From Pempheris klunzingeri (lineage: Eukaryota; Chordata; Actinopteri; Acropomatiformes; Pempheridae), in contig NC_092030.1 in assembly GCF_042242105.1 (NCBI RefSeq), positions 2,305,501 through 2,369,500 of the forward strand: a stretch of 64,000 nucleotides of DNA, in the 5' to 3' direction. How positions within the stretch are numbered: the stretch's first letter is position 1; every line of letters begins with the position of its first letter. The position numbers were made by a program, and so were the translations under genes. A model generated the notes under the pieces. It was not told the origin of the DNA. It ran no database searches and was given only the letters and a program-made list of their open reading frames with translations. Shown here one piece after another: positions 11,975-23,900 of the stretch.

Positions 11975-14900
11975 AGTGCCTGGCAAGGAGAACTTCCTGC
12001 CAGGCTGGTAACTGCCTCCCAGCATTCTCCACCAATCGGCTTGTTGCGTTTAAGTTCAGTTATGACCATGATTTTGGTTTCGGTTCACCAATCCTAGAGA
12101 GAATGAGACCATTTTTTGTTTTTTGTTTTAAACTCAGCCTGACAGGAGGAGCTGCCTGAAAGCCTTAAACCAGGGCAAAGAGTACCACTGTAGGATATAG
12201 ATGCTGTAGTTAGACAGGTGACTGACACCCCAGCATGTATCTAGACAGACAGGTGAAAAGTACCCTGGAATGTAGTGCAGATAGATAGTTAGGTTTACAG
12301 ATGAATGGCCCCATTGGATGTTGACAGGGAGACAAATGAATGGCATGCTGGGATGTTGACACGTAGATGAATGGCATTCAGGGCTGTAAACAGGTAGACA
12401 GGCGAATACCGCCCAGTACAGCTGCATGAATTAAAGGGCACCTAAATGCACTTAAAGGGCTGTGGGAAGTGAGAGAAATTAATTTCCTGTAAGACAGAAA
12501 GGTGAATTAAAAAGAGTTCCTCAGTGTCACTTAACACCATTATCCTAGCGTAAGTCCTCCACCTGTACTCTCTGAGGAGCCGCTGCTTATGTGTCATAAT
12601 GAGCTCATCATTTTCAACCCTGCTACAGAAGCATTCCCTGCCATTACCAGAGGTAGTGTTGGTTTTGTTGTATTTTTGTAATAAATGATGATGATGATGA
12701 TGATGAGATTACTTTTAGAATGTGATACCATACTGCTTTGATCAGATTACAGTTCATGGAGCCGTTCTCCTCGCCGCTGGACGACTTCCTTCATCTGTCA
12801 ACTCATCAACCCGGTGACCCGGTCGCTAGCAGACCTCACGAGATAGCAACCGGTTTTATTCTTGCTGATATATTTACTTACAATTTAAATATAGACACAG
12901 ATATATTTGAGTTGTGATGCTTCATGGTTACTGCAAAACCAAGCAGGCTGTGTATATTTCATGGTGTGTTTTCTAATGTAAAATATTTTTGTAGAAAAAT
13001 AAAAGAATATGAAGGACTTGACCGGCTGACTGTGGTCACTTGGATGTGCACGCAGACGTTTATTTAGAGTACTCAGTGGTACAGCTGCGTAGGTTGAGTG
13101 TGTAATTATTCGGTGTCACTAAAAAGAAGCCCAGTCTTGAAGACAGATGAAGGTAACGTGACAGCTTGCAGACACCAACTGGGAGCTCCCATCCAGCTCT
13201 CTGATCTTCTTAAGCATGTTTTTTTTCTTGTAACGGTCACTGCTGTTCATCAGGAATGTAAATGTAGACCTGATTCAAGAATACTGAGCAGCTCCAATAC
13301 TGTGCACAGCTGGAGATCAAAGTGAACTGTGGGTCAGCAAAAACTAAGATGAGTGCTTGGGAACGTTGTTTGTCAGTCACAGGCTTCACCCTCACTTCAC
13401 AATTAACGTGATTAGATTATGCAAGAGGCTGCGGATGAACATGTACGACCACATTTCCATCTGTTTTGAGGTAAAAACTAAAAAGCATCAACCTTTATGT
13501 CTGCTGTAACAAACCTCCTGCTGATTGTTTATTACTCTGTTTACAATTCTAGTATTCTGCATCCTGACATTACATGCACAATCACAGCTGCCATTGTGTT
13601 TTTCTGTAATAGCTTGTACTTCTCTTATGCTTTTCGCTTTTTTACAGTTCTCATAATTTATTATCATGTTAGTTTAAAATGAATCCATTGTTATTCCCCC
13701 TGCATCTGCCTTTTGTCAAGCCTAGCAGGCTCGGATGTGACACGAATAAGAGCAGCAATCTTTCTTTCCTCCTCTTGACACACTTGAGTGGTGTTAAATA
13801 ACTGGTGTGGTCTGTCGGCCAGCGGCAGATCACCTGCTCCCAGGGGCAAACGCTGCAGGACGGGTCACTTTTCAGCAGTTTGTCCAGCTCATCCAATTTA
13901 AGCTGCTATTTTAGCCACACTTTATTGTTAGAATTAAAACGGTTTGTAGGTATTTTTTAACAGTTTTGATCTGGGAAGTGTAATGAGCATTATCTCAAAT
14001 TGTGTTAAATTACTGCTTTTTTGAATATCCTTTCACTCCTATCAGCAGTCCCACATTCGCTGGAATTAATTAAGGCATCACAAACTGGCTTGGCCTTGAT
14101 TAGCACTCTTGTCTAACCACTGTGTGAAATAATTCCAGCCAGGCTGGTCTGCATCACTAAAATTAGGACTTCTGTCTCCTCAGGCTCTGAACTGTGTGTG
14201 TTCCTGTCTGAGGACCTGCAGTATAATCAGCACTGATTATGTTAGAAATATATATAGAGACATATAGAGATGTAAATATATTAGGTGTGATGTGTTTAAC
14301 TTTAATCGTGGTATATTTCAGAAGAACTTCATGAAAAATAACTTAATCATCATGTTATGTAATGAACATCTGGTTGGAACTCTCAGTGAAACCACTGATC
14401 CAGCTCTGGAAGTCAAAGACACACAGGCAGACAGATGCAGAGACATCTATGGCTAACATTTGTAGAAATTAGACCGTAAAGAATCCACCACAAACAGAGG
14501 AAAAGGTTCAAACAATGAACACTCAACAACAACTTCTGTCTCATGTCTGTGGCTCCTTGGCAGACAGATGCCAAACTCTCAAACTCACAAGTTAAGTTGA
14601 AATGCAACATATAACAAATAGCCTGTGCAGAAGAACTGACCAGTGGAGTCCTTTATTAAACAGCATGTATACGTAACTGTGTGTGTGCACCAAAGTACAA
14701 CTGGTCCCACCATCACTGCACTGCGGGGAAGTAATGCTGTCAAGAGCCTGGCTCAGAGAAGATGCATGGCAGTGAGGTTGAAGGGAGTGTCCACAGAAAG
14801 AGCCGGTTCAAGCTTGCATAGAGAGCGGATCATTTGGCAGACTTGTCAGACTGGGCTCTGGCAGCCCCATGCCGTCATATCCCTCAGAAGGTCACTTTGA

Positions 14901-15694
14901 ATTCAACTCTTGCCCACACAAGCTGAGGGATTCTGCAGGAAGGGTGCACCTGCTCATTTCCACTCAGTCCAAAGTTTGAGCGGAGGCATCGCTGCCACCC
15001 CTGACGTGTGGTGTGACAAAGTAACAGCTCTGGACGTGTCAAAGTTCACCCCTGGATGGAACATGTGTGGAGTAGAGCTGCAAAAATAGGCACAGGGTAC
15101 AAGCAATGCATGAAGCCACATGTGTCATGTGCTAACTCAAATAAAAAATGTATAATGGGTATAAGCAGAATATACGAAACACTAAAAACACCAAAAGTCT
15201 TTTTCAGAACACTGGCTTATAGGTAATTTCATCATTATTCTGCCAGACTGAGAGGATACTCAGATTGATGAGGCACAGGTGAAACGAGCAACAGAATTTA
15301 AAAAAAGGGAAATACAGGGCAGGTGATGAGAGCAGAGACACTCCTGATTCTGCTGGACTGTCAATCTGGTCTTTCTCTGGTGAACAACTTGACACATTTT
15401 ATCGGGTGATGACTGTGAAATACCCCGGAGCTTCTTAATCCAGTCCAGATAAGACAGCAGCACATGACTTTCTAAAGCCCAGTGTTCTCATTTATAATCC
15501 TACAGGTTGAACGTGACTCATTAATGCACTCCAAACAAACAAGGTGTACTGCTTTGCATGTAAACAGTTTATCCTCAAACAATACGTGTCGCTACAGTTT
15601 GAGATTATGATAATTTACATTTACATTTATTAAATCTCCATATCTTTAAAGAGAACTTTGTCTACTGGTCTTGGAGAGAACCACAGTACATGTG

Positions 15695-15900
15695 ATAAAG
15701 TTTTATTAAACCTTTGTGGCTCCATAAGGAGACTCAAGTTATGTCACTTAAGTCGACGAAGTCTGAAAATGAAAAAATACTGGGAGTGGAGTTAGAGAGA
15801 AGTGAAGGTACATCTCTGTGGGCCGACCTGCATGTCTTGGTTGTGTTGCATTGTGGGTAATGTAGTCACCAGGTTTTGACAAGGCTAAAGAATGTGTGAA
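15695..15900 (+). repeat. Diverged dispersed repeat, copy B
   Basis: It shares an ordered set of short motifs with 3480-3668 (TTTATTAAACCTTTGTGGCT, TGTCACTTAAG, CGAAGTC then GAAAATG). It continues through ACTGGGAGTGGAGTTAGAG and GCATTGTGGGTAATGTAGTC, phrases familiar from fish repeats. It is non-coding, and its borders are not defined. Confidence 0.45.
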
Positions 15901-18900
15901 ATAAAATAAAAAGATTTATCTATTTCTGCTGCATCACCATGAAGCCTTTTAACAGAAACTCTCCAGCCAATGTTACAGGAGAGCAATACCACAGGAGTCC
16001 TTGAAATGAATTTCCTTTAGAGTTATGGACAATATTTAACACGTTTCGCTCCCAACGGCTCCTAAATGCGGCGTTCTGATGTGATCACATCCATAAGTAA
16101 AGAGCTCCCTTCAGAGCCACCTGTCAGTTTCAGGGCTTGTGGAGGATGTATGCACGTATCAGGGTATTCCTGATCTGTAGTGTGACACTACTGAAGTCCA
16201 TGTTGGTACGTTTACAGGCCACTTGTGTTTCCAACAGGAGTTAGAGCTACTCCATACTTTAGAAAAGCTTTATATCCAGTCTATGAATACCAAAGTCTCC
16301 CCTGAGTCCAAGGCTCCCTCAGTTGTAATAGAGTGTATTGAATTTCCCTCAGCTTCTCACTTTAATTATCTGGCATGACCTACTGGCGAGGATCACACGC
16401 TTGAGCATAGCAATGCAGTTTGCCGACAAAACTATTATGCTGATCAAGTCCTAAAAGTTCATTTCAGTGCGGAGATGAGTTTGAAAGAGCACTGACCTTT
16501 ATGGCAAGATTGGTAGCTATCCATCTACATGAAAAAGTTGGCTACCATTCAGCTATGCAACTTTTTCACCAAGTGGGTAGGTTCACTGTCAGGCTGAAGA
16601 GAAGAGCAGGGCACAGTTCTCACAGCATATGATGTTAGCAGTGCAGAGCAGCCTTGGAGGAGGCGGCTGTCCATGATGTACTGTATCATGCACAAGACAT
16701 GAAGAACGTGCATTCATTATTTGTGAATTTCTGTATTGATCCTCCTGCAAGTGAACTGGTGTTCATTACATGGCGGCATTTTAGCCTCAACAAAAATGTT
16801 GGTTCAGAGAGTGGAGATAATGTTTTGCATTGTCACATGACCTGTGACATCATAGTTTGACTTTTCACCTGCTGGTCACACAACTTTTCGACAAATTTTC
16901 ACGAGTTTTCAAGTAACCCGAGCCCCTCAAAATCATGTTGGAGAATAATGATCTCTATAAAAATAAGACCGTTGGGCCCCTGGTACTTTTGTGCCCCAGT
17001 AAAGCTCAACTTTAGAACATTACTTTGCATGTGCAAGTAAGCTTATGTGCTTTTCCACATGCACAGTTGTACATGCATAGTTCCTCATTACAAAGCATTG
17101 CACATCAGTGTGCCCTGATAAAACAGGTCATTATGCCCTTGCATGGACGTGATGACTTGTGATACCTCTGTGTGCGTAAGTTATGTGACTGTCACACTGA
17201 GTACAGACGTTGTGGGTAATGTGTCATATATAGTGTGCTATAATCGGACATTGAAACTGTAATTTAAGAGGCAACCTACATAAAGCTTGTTTTGCAAAGT
17301 GTTAGTATATTGAGACACTGCTGGATATGGAGTCTCTTCTCTAACCAGAGTGAACACCTGAGGGCCTTTGCAGACTTAATGTGGGCATGGGAGAACCAAT
17401 CAATCATTCTGAGGGAACCACAGAGCAGTTAAAATATTCAAAACCAGAGCAAATCCCCGCAGAGTGGACACCTGTGATGGAGGCTGGCGGCCCGCTTACA
17501 GCTAAATGCACCACCTGTCCTGCATACATAAACGCTGTGACACAATGAAACACATGGAAGAGTAGTAAAGAATAACTGACTCAACATTTTTTACACACCC
17601 AAACCATCACAGTATCGGTGTAACTGCAGCTTGTTGTCAGCGCTGCGTCATTATGCAGACCTGCACCGGCACTCTGTAGCCTGAGTCTTGGCTGAGAAGA
17701 ACCACTATGACTAATTCATGATAGCATAGCATGCGCCAGTATTGTTGGACAATGCTGCACCAGTATTACACTACAAATGGCTGCCGTCTGACTTTAAGCA
17801 ACACCTCTTTGATAGCAGCTAGAGTGGGATGTTACTGGTCCCTCCACTGTGTGTCAAAACATCTGAAAATTTAATCCCCAAAAAGTCATCTTCTTTTAAA
17901 TAATTGAGATTTGACAACGCGGTTACACTTTTCCACTGCAACTCAACTTCTCAGAGGATTTCTTTGAACAACTTCAGACAATGTTTCCTGGTATACTTTA
18001 TTACTTCATGATACTGTCACGAAGTACAAGACATTTCCTGAGTGAATACTGCCATGGCTTATTATTTCTAAGATACGATACATGGTCGAAGGACACAATG
18101 ATTTAAGATTATCACTTTTCACTCATTATAGTTTTCCATGACATTCACAGAACCAGAGACCAGAGACGTGCACTCTGTTGCAGTCCTCTACTGCCCTCCT
18201 CTGGTACAGAAGGAGTTTTAAATGCTTATCTATCACCTCCTATATAGATAGAACTTCCTTGTGTTAGTGTGTGTTAGAAGAATCTGCAAAGGGTGGCAGG
18301 ATACAAATTTTGCAGAAGCTCCATGGCCTCTGAGCTGCACACCCCTCAGCTGAACAGTATGTGGCTAAAAAACTAGCAACTGGAACTTTGTGATATGAAT
18401 TCACACCACAGTCTGTTTGCTATTGTTGTAGTATTAAATTATGTGCACGTTTATCATTTGCACCTGGCTGTGGAAAGACTTTCCCTCAAGGGTAATACAT
18501 GATAATTAAGTGTTTGTCAGAAATGCATCAACTCATCCAACCAAACAGAAACAAATATTTCCATACTTTTGATTTAGCGTACTGTTTAAAGGTTGCACAT
18601 TTCATTCCTGAGAGATCCACACAACTAATTTAGTGTTCTGCATTTATAACTGGATTCAAGGACACTTAAGCGGGTGGTCTGTGGTGTTGCTATGAACCAG
18701 TCTCTGCAAGTCTCTGCAAGTTCAAAGCCATCTTACATTACCGCTGACATCCTAAATGAGAAAAAGTTAACACTGGACGGGGAAACAAATGTATCGATAC
18801 AAAGGAGGAAGTGAAAGACTGGAATAAAGACAGATGTCTTAATCTTCTACCCTTACAAAAGCTGGACACACAAATAAAGAAAGAAAAACGTAAGTGATGG

Positions 18901-19584
18901 TTAACTCTGTCTTTTGTGAGTTTTTGCATTCAGCATGTTTTTAACAGATTATAGTGATCTCATTATTCTCTGTCTGTAGACAGTCACCATCCCCCATGTG
19001 GACCTGGAATTGATGTCTTCTTCTTCTTCTCTTCTTTCAAAGGCCTCTATCTTGGAAAGTTGCCTGCTCAGAAGAGCTGTGAGTTGATGAAATGGTCGTG
19101 ACACAGCTTGTATACTGCTGGACACTCACACAAACTGAGCTTGCTGGAACAAGTTGGATATATTTCACACATAATGTAAGCACTGGTTTCTGTGAAAGCC
19201 CTGTAGATGTTGCTCTCATCTCCTCCCCTCCCTATAGTTTTCTTTTTGTCAGTTTATGTGATGCTCTTCCATCTCCAGCTGCTCCATGTGTCTCCATCTT
19301 TTCCCAGATTCTCCAATTTTCTCCCCCGCTCTTCCCATCATGTCCACCCCTCTTGTCCACTGTCTCTCATTCTCTCACCTGTCATTTCTCTCCGTTTAAA
19401 CTTTCAACAGTCGTCACCCTCCTCGGTCCCTTTCACCGCTCTCCTCGTTTGCCATAATCCTGCATCATTTCCGCTGTCCCAACCCTGTCTCTGTTTTTAG
19501 CAGGATAGATAATAAGTCTTTATTCTGTCCCACTTTCCCTTTTCTCTTCTCCTCTACATCTCACACATGCAACAAATAAAGCCC

Positions 19585-19650
19585 ATGATGATGACAATGA
19601 TGATCATTATGATCATTATGATGATTATGATAATGATCGTGATCATCCCT
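19585..19650. repeat. Cryptic GAT/ATC simple repeat
   Basis: An imperfect run of GATGAT, GATCATTAT and GATAATGATC units contains many GATC/ATGAT palindromic pieces. It is low-complexity sequence with no coding potential. Confidence 0.7.
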
Positions 19651-20370
19651 CTCTCCACCTAGGGGTGACCAAGCTCACCAATTAGAACTTTAATCAAGAT
19701 AACATGGCATTTTTCCTTCCACTTATCAAAGTAGTGATTCATTTTATTCATACTATGGGATACATTTACAAGGATTCCTAGAAAGCAGTGGCAATTAAGC
19801 CTTAAGAACCCACAGTGACACGTGTCACAGACCTTTTGAATATTCCCTACGCAGCTTTATCCGTGAATTCAACTCAAGAAGTCCCTCAGTGACAGCTACT
19901 AAACATCCTGGAGCAGTCACGTGACCCACTGAGCATTTCCAAAATGTTGGTCTGCCTGATTAAACCCTGTGACACAACTAGCTGATTTTAAATAGCTTGT
20001 TTTTGTCATTAAAAGGTAAGTTTAACACATCTAATACTGTCCTAGATTACAATTAACCTGTCCCGACCATATTTCATTAAAATTTGATATGAAACAGCTC
20101 TGAAAAAAAGATGCTGTGACACATATTTAACACCTCAGACCTTGCACAGTGGGAGGTAGTATCTCAACAATCAGCTTGGCCCCTTTTGTCTGTTTTACAT
20201 CCCCCATAATTTTACTTAAAGGAGAAAAGGGTCCAGTTTCTTATGGGCTAAAAAACACCAATAACTGTTTATGTAACATTTTGCATGCAGATTTTAATTA
20301 TGATGTATTTTGGTTGTTTTTTGTTTTTGTTTTTTTATCATTTTATGACCGAGGTCCTGCTCCTGCCGTC

Positions 20371-20378
20371 TGACGTCA
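20371..20378 (+). promoter_or_regulatory. Palindromic CRE (CREB/ATF site)
   Basis: An exact full-site TGACGTCA about 610 bp upstream of the ulk1 ATG, at the edge of the CpG-rich block. CREB/ATF-family proteins bind such sites, and ATF4 is reported to induce autophagy genes including ULK1 in mammals. Function here is inference. Confidence 0.6.
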
Positions 20379-20399
20379 CACCTACAGCTGTTATAGCTG

Positions 20400-20411
20400 T
20401 GCGCATGCGCC
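20400..20411 (+). promoter_or_regulatory. NRF1-like site
   Basis: TGCGCATGCGCC matches the NRF1 palindrome YGCGCAYGCGCR at all positions but the last. It lies 22 bp after the CRE. NRF1 sites are usual near start sites of CpG-island promoters. Confidence 0.55.
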
Positions 20412-20804
20412 GTGCTGCAGAGGCCAGACGCTGTCTGCTTTGTTGGGACCATCGATGCTGCGACTTTCGGCGAGTCCGCTGCTAGTTACGATGGACCAGG
20501 GGGGGACTCTGACAGCCTCTCCTGCTTGTTAGACGTCGCTGACTGGTTTTGAGTGAGCAGCCAGCGCGTGTTTCTCCGTGAGGACGCTTCAGACGACACA
20601 AGTCAGCTCCTCTGGATATAAACAAAACGCAGCGAGCTGCTTCTTAAGGTGGCCCGACGGAGACAGCAGCCTGCCAGACTCGTCTGATTCCCGTTTGTAA
20701 AGTTAGCAGACTCCGTGTTGGAGGTGGGTGGGTAGGGGGGGTGGGATGGACACCGCCGTGCAGCTTTGTTAGGAGTTGATCTCCAAAAACCAAGGTGTGC
20801 GAAC

Positions 20805-20960
20805 ATGAGAGAAGAGGACAGGTTGTTGTCAGGAAGAGAGAGAGGGGGGGGACATCCCTGCTGCCCCTGCTGCCCCTGCTGCCCCTGCTCCACACAGGAG
20901 GAAGGAGCACTTACTACCGAGAAGGGAGACCTGAGGCCTCCTGCTCGTCTGTCCGAGTAG
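20805..20960 (+). CDS. Upstream ORF in the ulk1 leader
   Basis: An ATG (context ACATGA, with A at -3 if counted) opens a 51-codon frame ending in TAG 24 bases before the ulk1 start codon. The peptide has a Cys/Pro tract (CCPCCPCCPC) encoded by the CTGCTGCCC repeat and no known domain. It is listed as a possible translational control element, not as a protein gene. It counts only if transcription begins upstream of 20805. Confidence 0.3.
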   Translation: MREEDRLLSGRERGGGHPCCPCCPCCPCSTQEEGALTTEKGDLRPPARLSE

Positions 20961-20984
20961 AGTAAAAGCAGACTGTGGCACAAC

Positions 20985-23900
20985 ATGGAGACGGTGGGGA
21001 AGTTTGAGTTCAGTCGGAAGGACCTGATAGGACATGGCGCATTTGCTGTGGTGTTCAAAGGCAGACACCGAGAGGTGGGTGTCCTCCTCTGTTATCCACT
21101 TCACCTCAAACACACGTGCATTAATGCAAATATCAGAGAAACAAGTGGTCTGGATGCAGTCTGAGGCGGGAGCGGCAGTTTATTGCCCATCTGGTGTATT
21201 TGTTTTCATTGTACGGCCTTAAGAGGCCCGGAGCTCAAACAGGATGTTCCTTAAAATAACAGGCAGGTACAGCATGAAACACCGAAATACCTGCTAAATA
21301 CTCAAGACAGCCTCTCCTGAGTGCTCAGACGGTCACTTTGTGCGGGGCTTTGTTTTTCGGCTGGTTTCTGCTGCAGATGCACGGCTGTAATCGTCTTAAA
21401 TTCAAATGTAGAGCAGCAGACATAATAGTTTCCATGAGAAAGCTCCTCGCTGAGGCCATTAATGAGCATGTCAAAACATGTCCTGTGCCTGGGATGGAAG
21501 CGTAGACATTATAATAATGGATTTATAATCACTGGACTACACACCGGTGTTATAAATGACAGCATCAGCCCCTCCGGCCTGCAGCATCCTTGTTGCTCCA
21601 TTTCCCCCCCTCAGCACACAGACACATTTCATCCACCCATAATGCAATGCACGCAAAAGCAGTACTCTAACATGCACTGACAAGGACACTGCATTGAGTT
21701 GTAGAATATGTAGTATATGAGTAATGGGTCACTGCTCTACCAAACTACTACATCAGCCAGACATTTAGGCTGATCACAGTCTGAGCAGAGGACAAGTAAT
21801 CAGTACTACATTTCATTAGTTAACCCCTTTTTACCAACTGTATGAAGAAGGGGAGCATGTAGACCACCAGTCCACAACCAGCACGGCACCATAAATATCC
21901 AGAACCCTTGATTTATGACAAAGCAGAGACATGTTGAAAACGTAGCGGCACATACCGACACTTAGTGCTTAGTTTCACTGCAGTGGGACTTCACATGCTG
22001 CAGCACATTACTGCACATGACTGCACATACTGCGTTGCTTTTGTTTTATCCAACCAAAAAAAAAGATTTTTCACGCATTTCCTTCTAGAAACACGACTGG
22101 GAGGTGGCAGTAAAGTGCATAAACAAGAAGAACCTGGCCAAATCCCAGACCCTGCTGGGGAAAGAGATCAAAATACTCAAGGTAAATCTGCAGACCTCAG
22201 AAAGTACTCTATACAGGAGTTATAATATGTTCTTCAAACGTTATGTAACACTGTGTACAAACAACCTTCATGTTACAAAGTGTTGTAGGGTAATTTGGCT
22301 AGTGGTGCGGCAGCATTTTGTTGAACTGAATACATCAGTATCTAGAACTGGAGAGGTGCCATGTGTGCCATATGGGTAGAACATGTGCAGCGATCATGTT
22401 GTTGAGCGTGGGGATGTCATAACGAAAGTAAATGTTATTAAGTTCCTTGCAGACTACAAGGGGCCCACAGTGGGTCGTACAAATCAAGTTGGACGTCCCT
22501 CTCAAGTGAAGCACGTAACACGTTCAGGATCTGCCGTCCAAACATTGACTTTCTCTGTCATTTCTGCAGGAGCTGAAACATGAGAACATTGTTGCATTAC
22601 TGGACTTCCAGGTATGTAACGCACAGGTGTCGCCTGCATCATGTCGGGAACATGTCGACTGCACAGCGTCAAGGCTGCTGTTGACGTGCATATTTATCAC
22701 ACCTCTTATTGTCCCAGTTTTCCCATCAGTCTGTGCTTGCAAAGTAGAGCAGATGGATGTGTCTGTTCCAGATGACCCACTTCTGTCTCATGCAGTTTGA
22801 ACATTTATTCCCCCCTATTTGTTAAATGAGGCTTTGCTACATCTGTTTGTTTTCTGTTGCATCTTGTTTAGGCATGTTGTCCTCTGCTCCTCCATGTTTG
22901 GCAAATCTTTGTAAAGTTTCAGTGGATACTTCTGCCTTTGTGTCGTCATCTCCCATGTTTACACTCTGTCTGCAGTCACATGAGTATTTCTGGCTCGTCT
23001 CCTTGATTGGTTGCTTTCTGGGAAGTGCAGTTTCGTAACTTTTTTTCTTACTCGCCTCAAGTTTTTCTGTTCATTATAAGAGACACGTTGCCACCTTATG
23101 TGGGCACAAACCTCATGCCAAGGATGCAGACTAGGTGTTATGCCCTCGCACAATCTGTGCATGGGTTCATGTGCAGATATAAATAGCGGTATTAACCTCT
23201 AAGCTCAGTGTCACACTTGACAGGTGTTGCATTGTACGGTGATGAATAAGAATCCACTGTCACAGCGATTTTCTTGCCTGTAGCCTAGTAACCAGTCACA
23301 ATCTCACTGCGGTAACACCTGCCAGGTAGTTTAGACAACATGACCCCCCCCCGCGCAGACACAAATACCTAACCTAACTCACAAGGTGTTTCTTTTGTCT
23401 TCCTGGCCCATGATTAGCACACAGCCATCTGGTTAAAAACACAGACAGATTATGCTGATTGTAACCTCTGACATTATATTGCAGAGTGAAAGGAGTTTTT
23501 CTGATGCAGGAATGGTGACATACATCCTGGTTTACATCCCTTATGAAACTGAATATATAAAAAGTCCGAATAAGAGCTGATACTGCAGGCATCATTATTA
23601 AGAGCCGCAGATGAGTTTTATTGATTTAAGTTGACCTTTCTTCCTTTACCCTTACGTTTTTTTGTCAGAGCCATGACTACATGAGTCAACAACTACCTCT
23701 AATCTGCACATTCACTTTACCTCATGTTAAGTTTATATAGCAATAGTAGTTTATATTTATATTTTATCCTCTTCTTTTTTACTATTTGGCATCAGTGTGG
23801 ATGGCAAAGTAAGATTTTCATCGTACAGGGAAACCCGTTTCTGCACTGTACACATGATAATAAACGCTTTGAATCTCGAATCTTGAGTCATCATGCAAAC

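Larger units (their letters stand above)
10985..13020 (+). other. mmp17: mmp17 3' UTR with two candidate poly(A) signals
   Basis: Downstream of the stop there is no further coding exon. AATAAA occurs at 12680-12685, next to a (GAT)n tract, and at 12998-13003, near a T-rich region. The second is the likelier distal end. The UTR contains (CATA)n and (GACA)9 microsatellites and a foldback transposon-like element. UTR extent is inferred from the signals only. Confidence 0.5.
13021..20340. other. Intergenic spacer between mmp17 and ulk1
   Basis: There is no convincing coding exon on either strand; open frames are short and lack family motifs. It contains the second copy of a diverged repeat (about 15695-15900), a small perfect-arm palindrome at 14223-14240, and a cryptic GAT/ATC-rich simple repeat at about 19585-19650. 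Pyrimidine-rich DNA occupies roughly 19210-19560. No tRNA or other structural RNA was recognised. Confidence 0.6.
20340..20984 (+). promoter_or_regulatory. ulk1: ulk1 promoter and 5' UTR, GC-rich
   Basis: Base composition shifts from AT-rich to CpG-rich about 640 bp before the ulk1 start codon, which suggests a CpG-island promoter. A palindromic cAMP-response element TGACGTCA sits at 20371-20378. An NRF1-like site TGCGCATGCGCC sits at 20400-20411, one base off the consensus at its end. The rest of the leader holds a CTGCTGCCC triplet repeat (about 20860-20888) and an upstream ORF. The transcription start is not determined. Confidence 0.65.

Noticed and set aside
13497-13682. Hydrophobic 61-codon frame, possible membrane peptide
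   Set aside because: AT-rich sequence gives hydrophobic codons by chance; there is no conserved context or signal of a gene.
20603-21113. Overlapping minus-strand frames with a QQGQQG-type repeat
   Set aside because: The repeat is the complement of the CTGCTGCCC tract in the ulk1 leader. There are no splice sites or homology, and it overlaps ulk1 exon 1.
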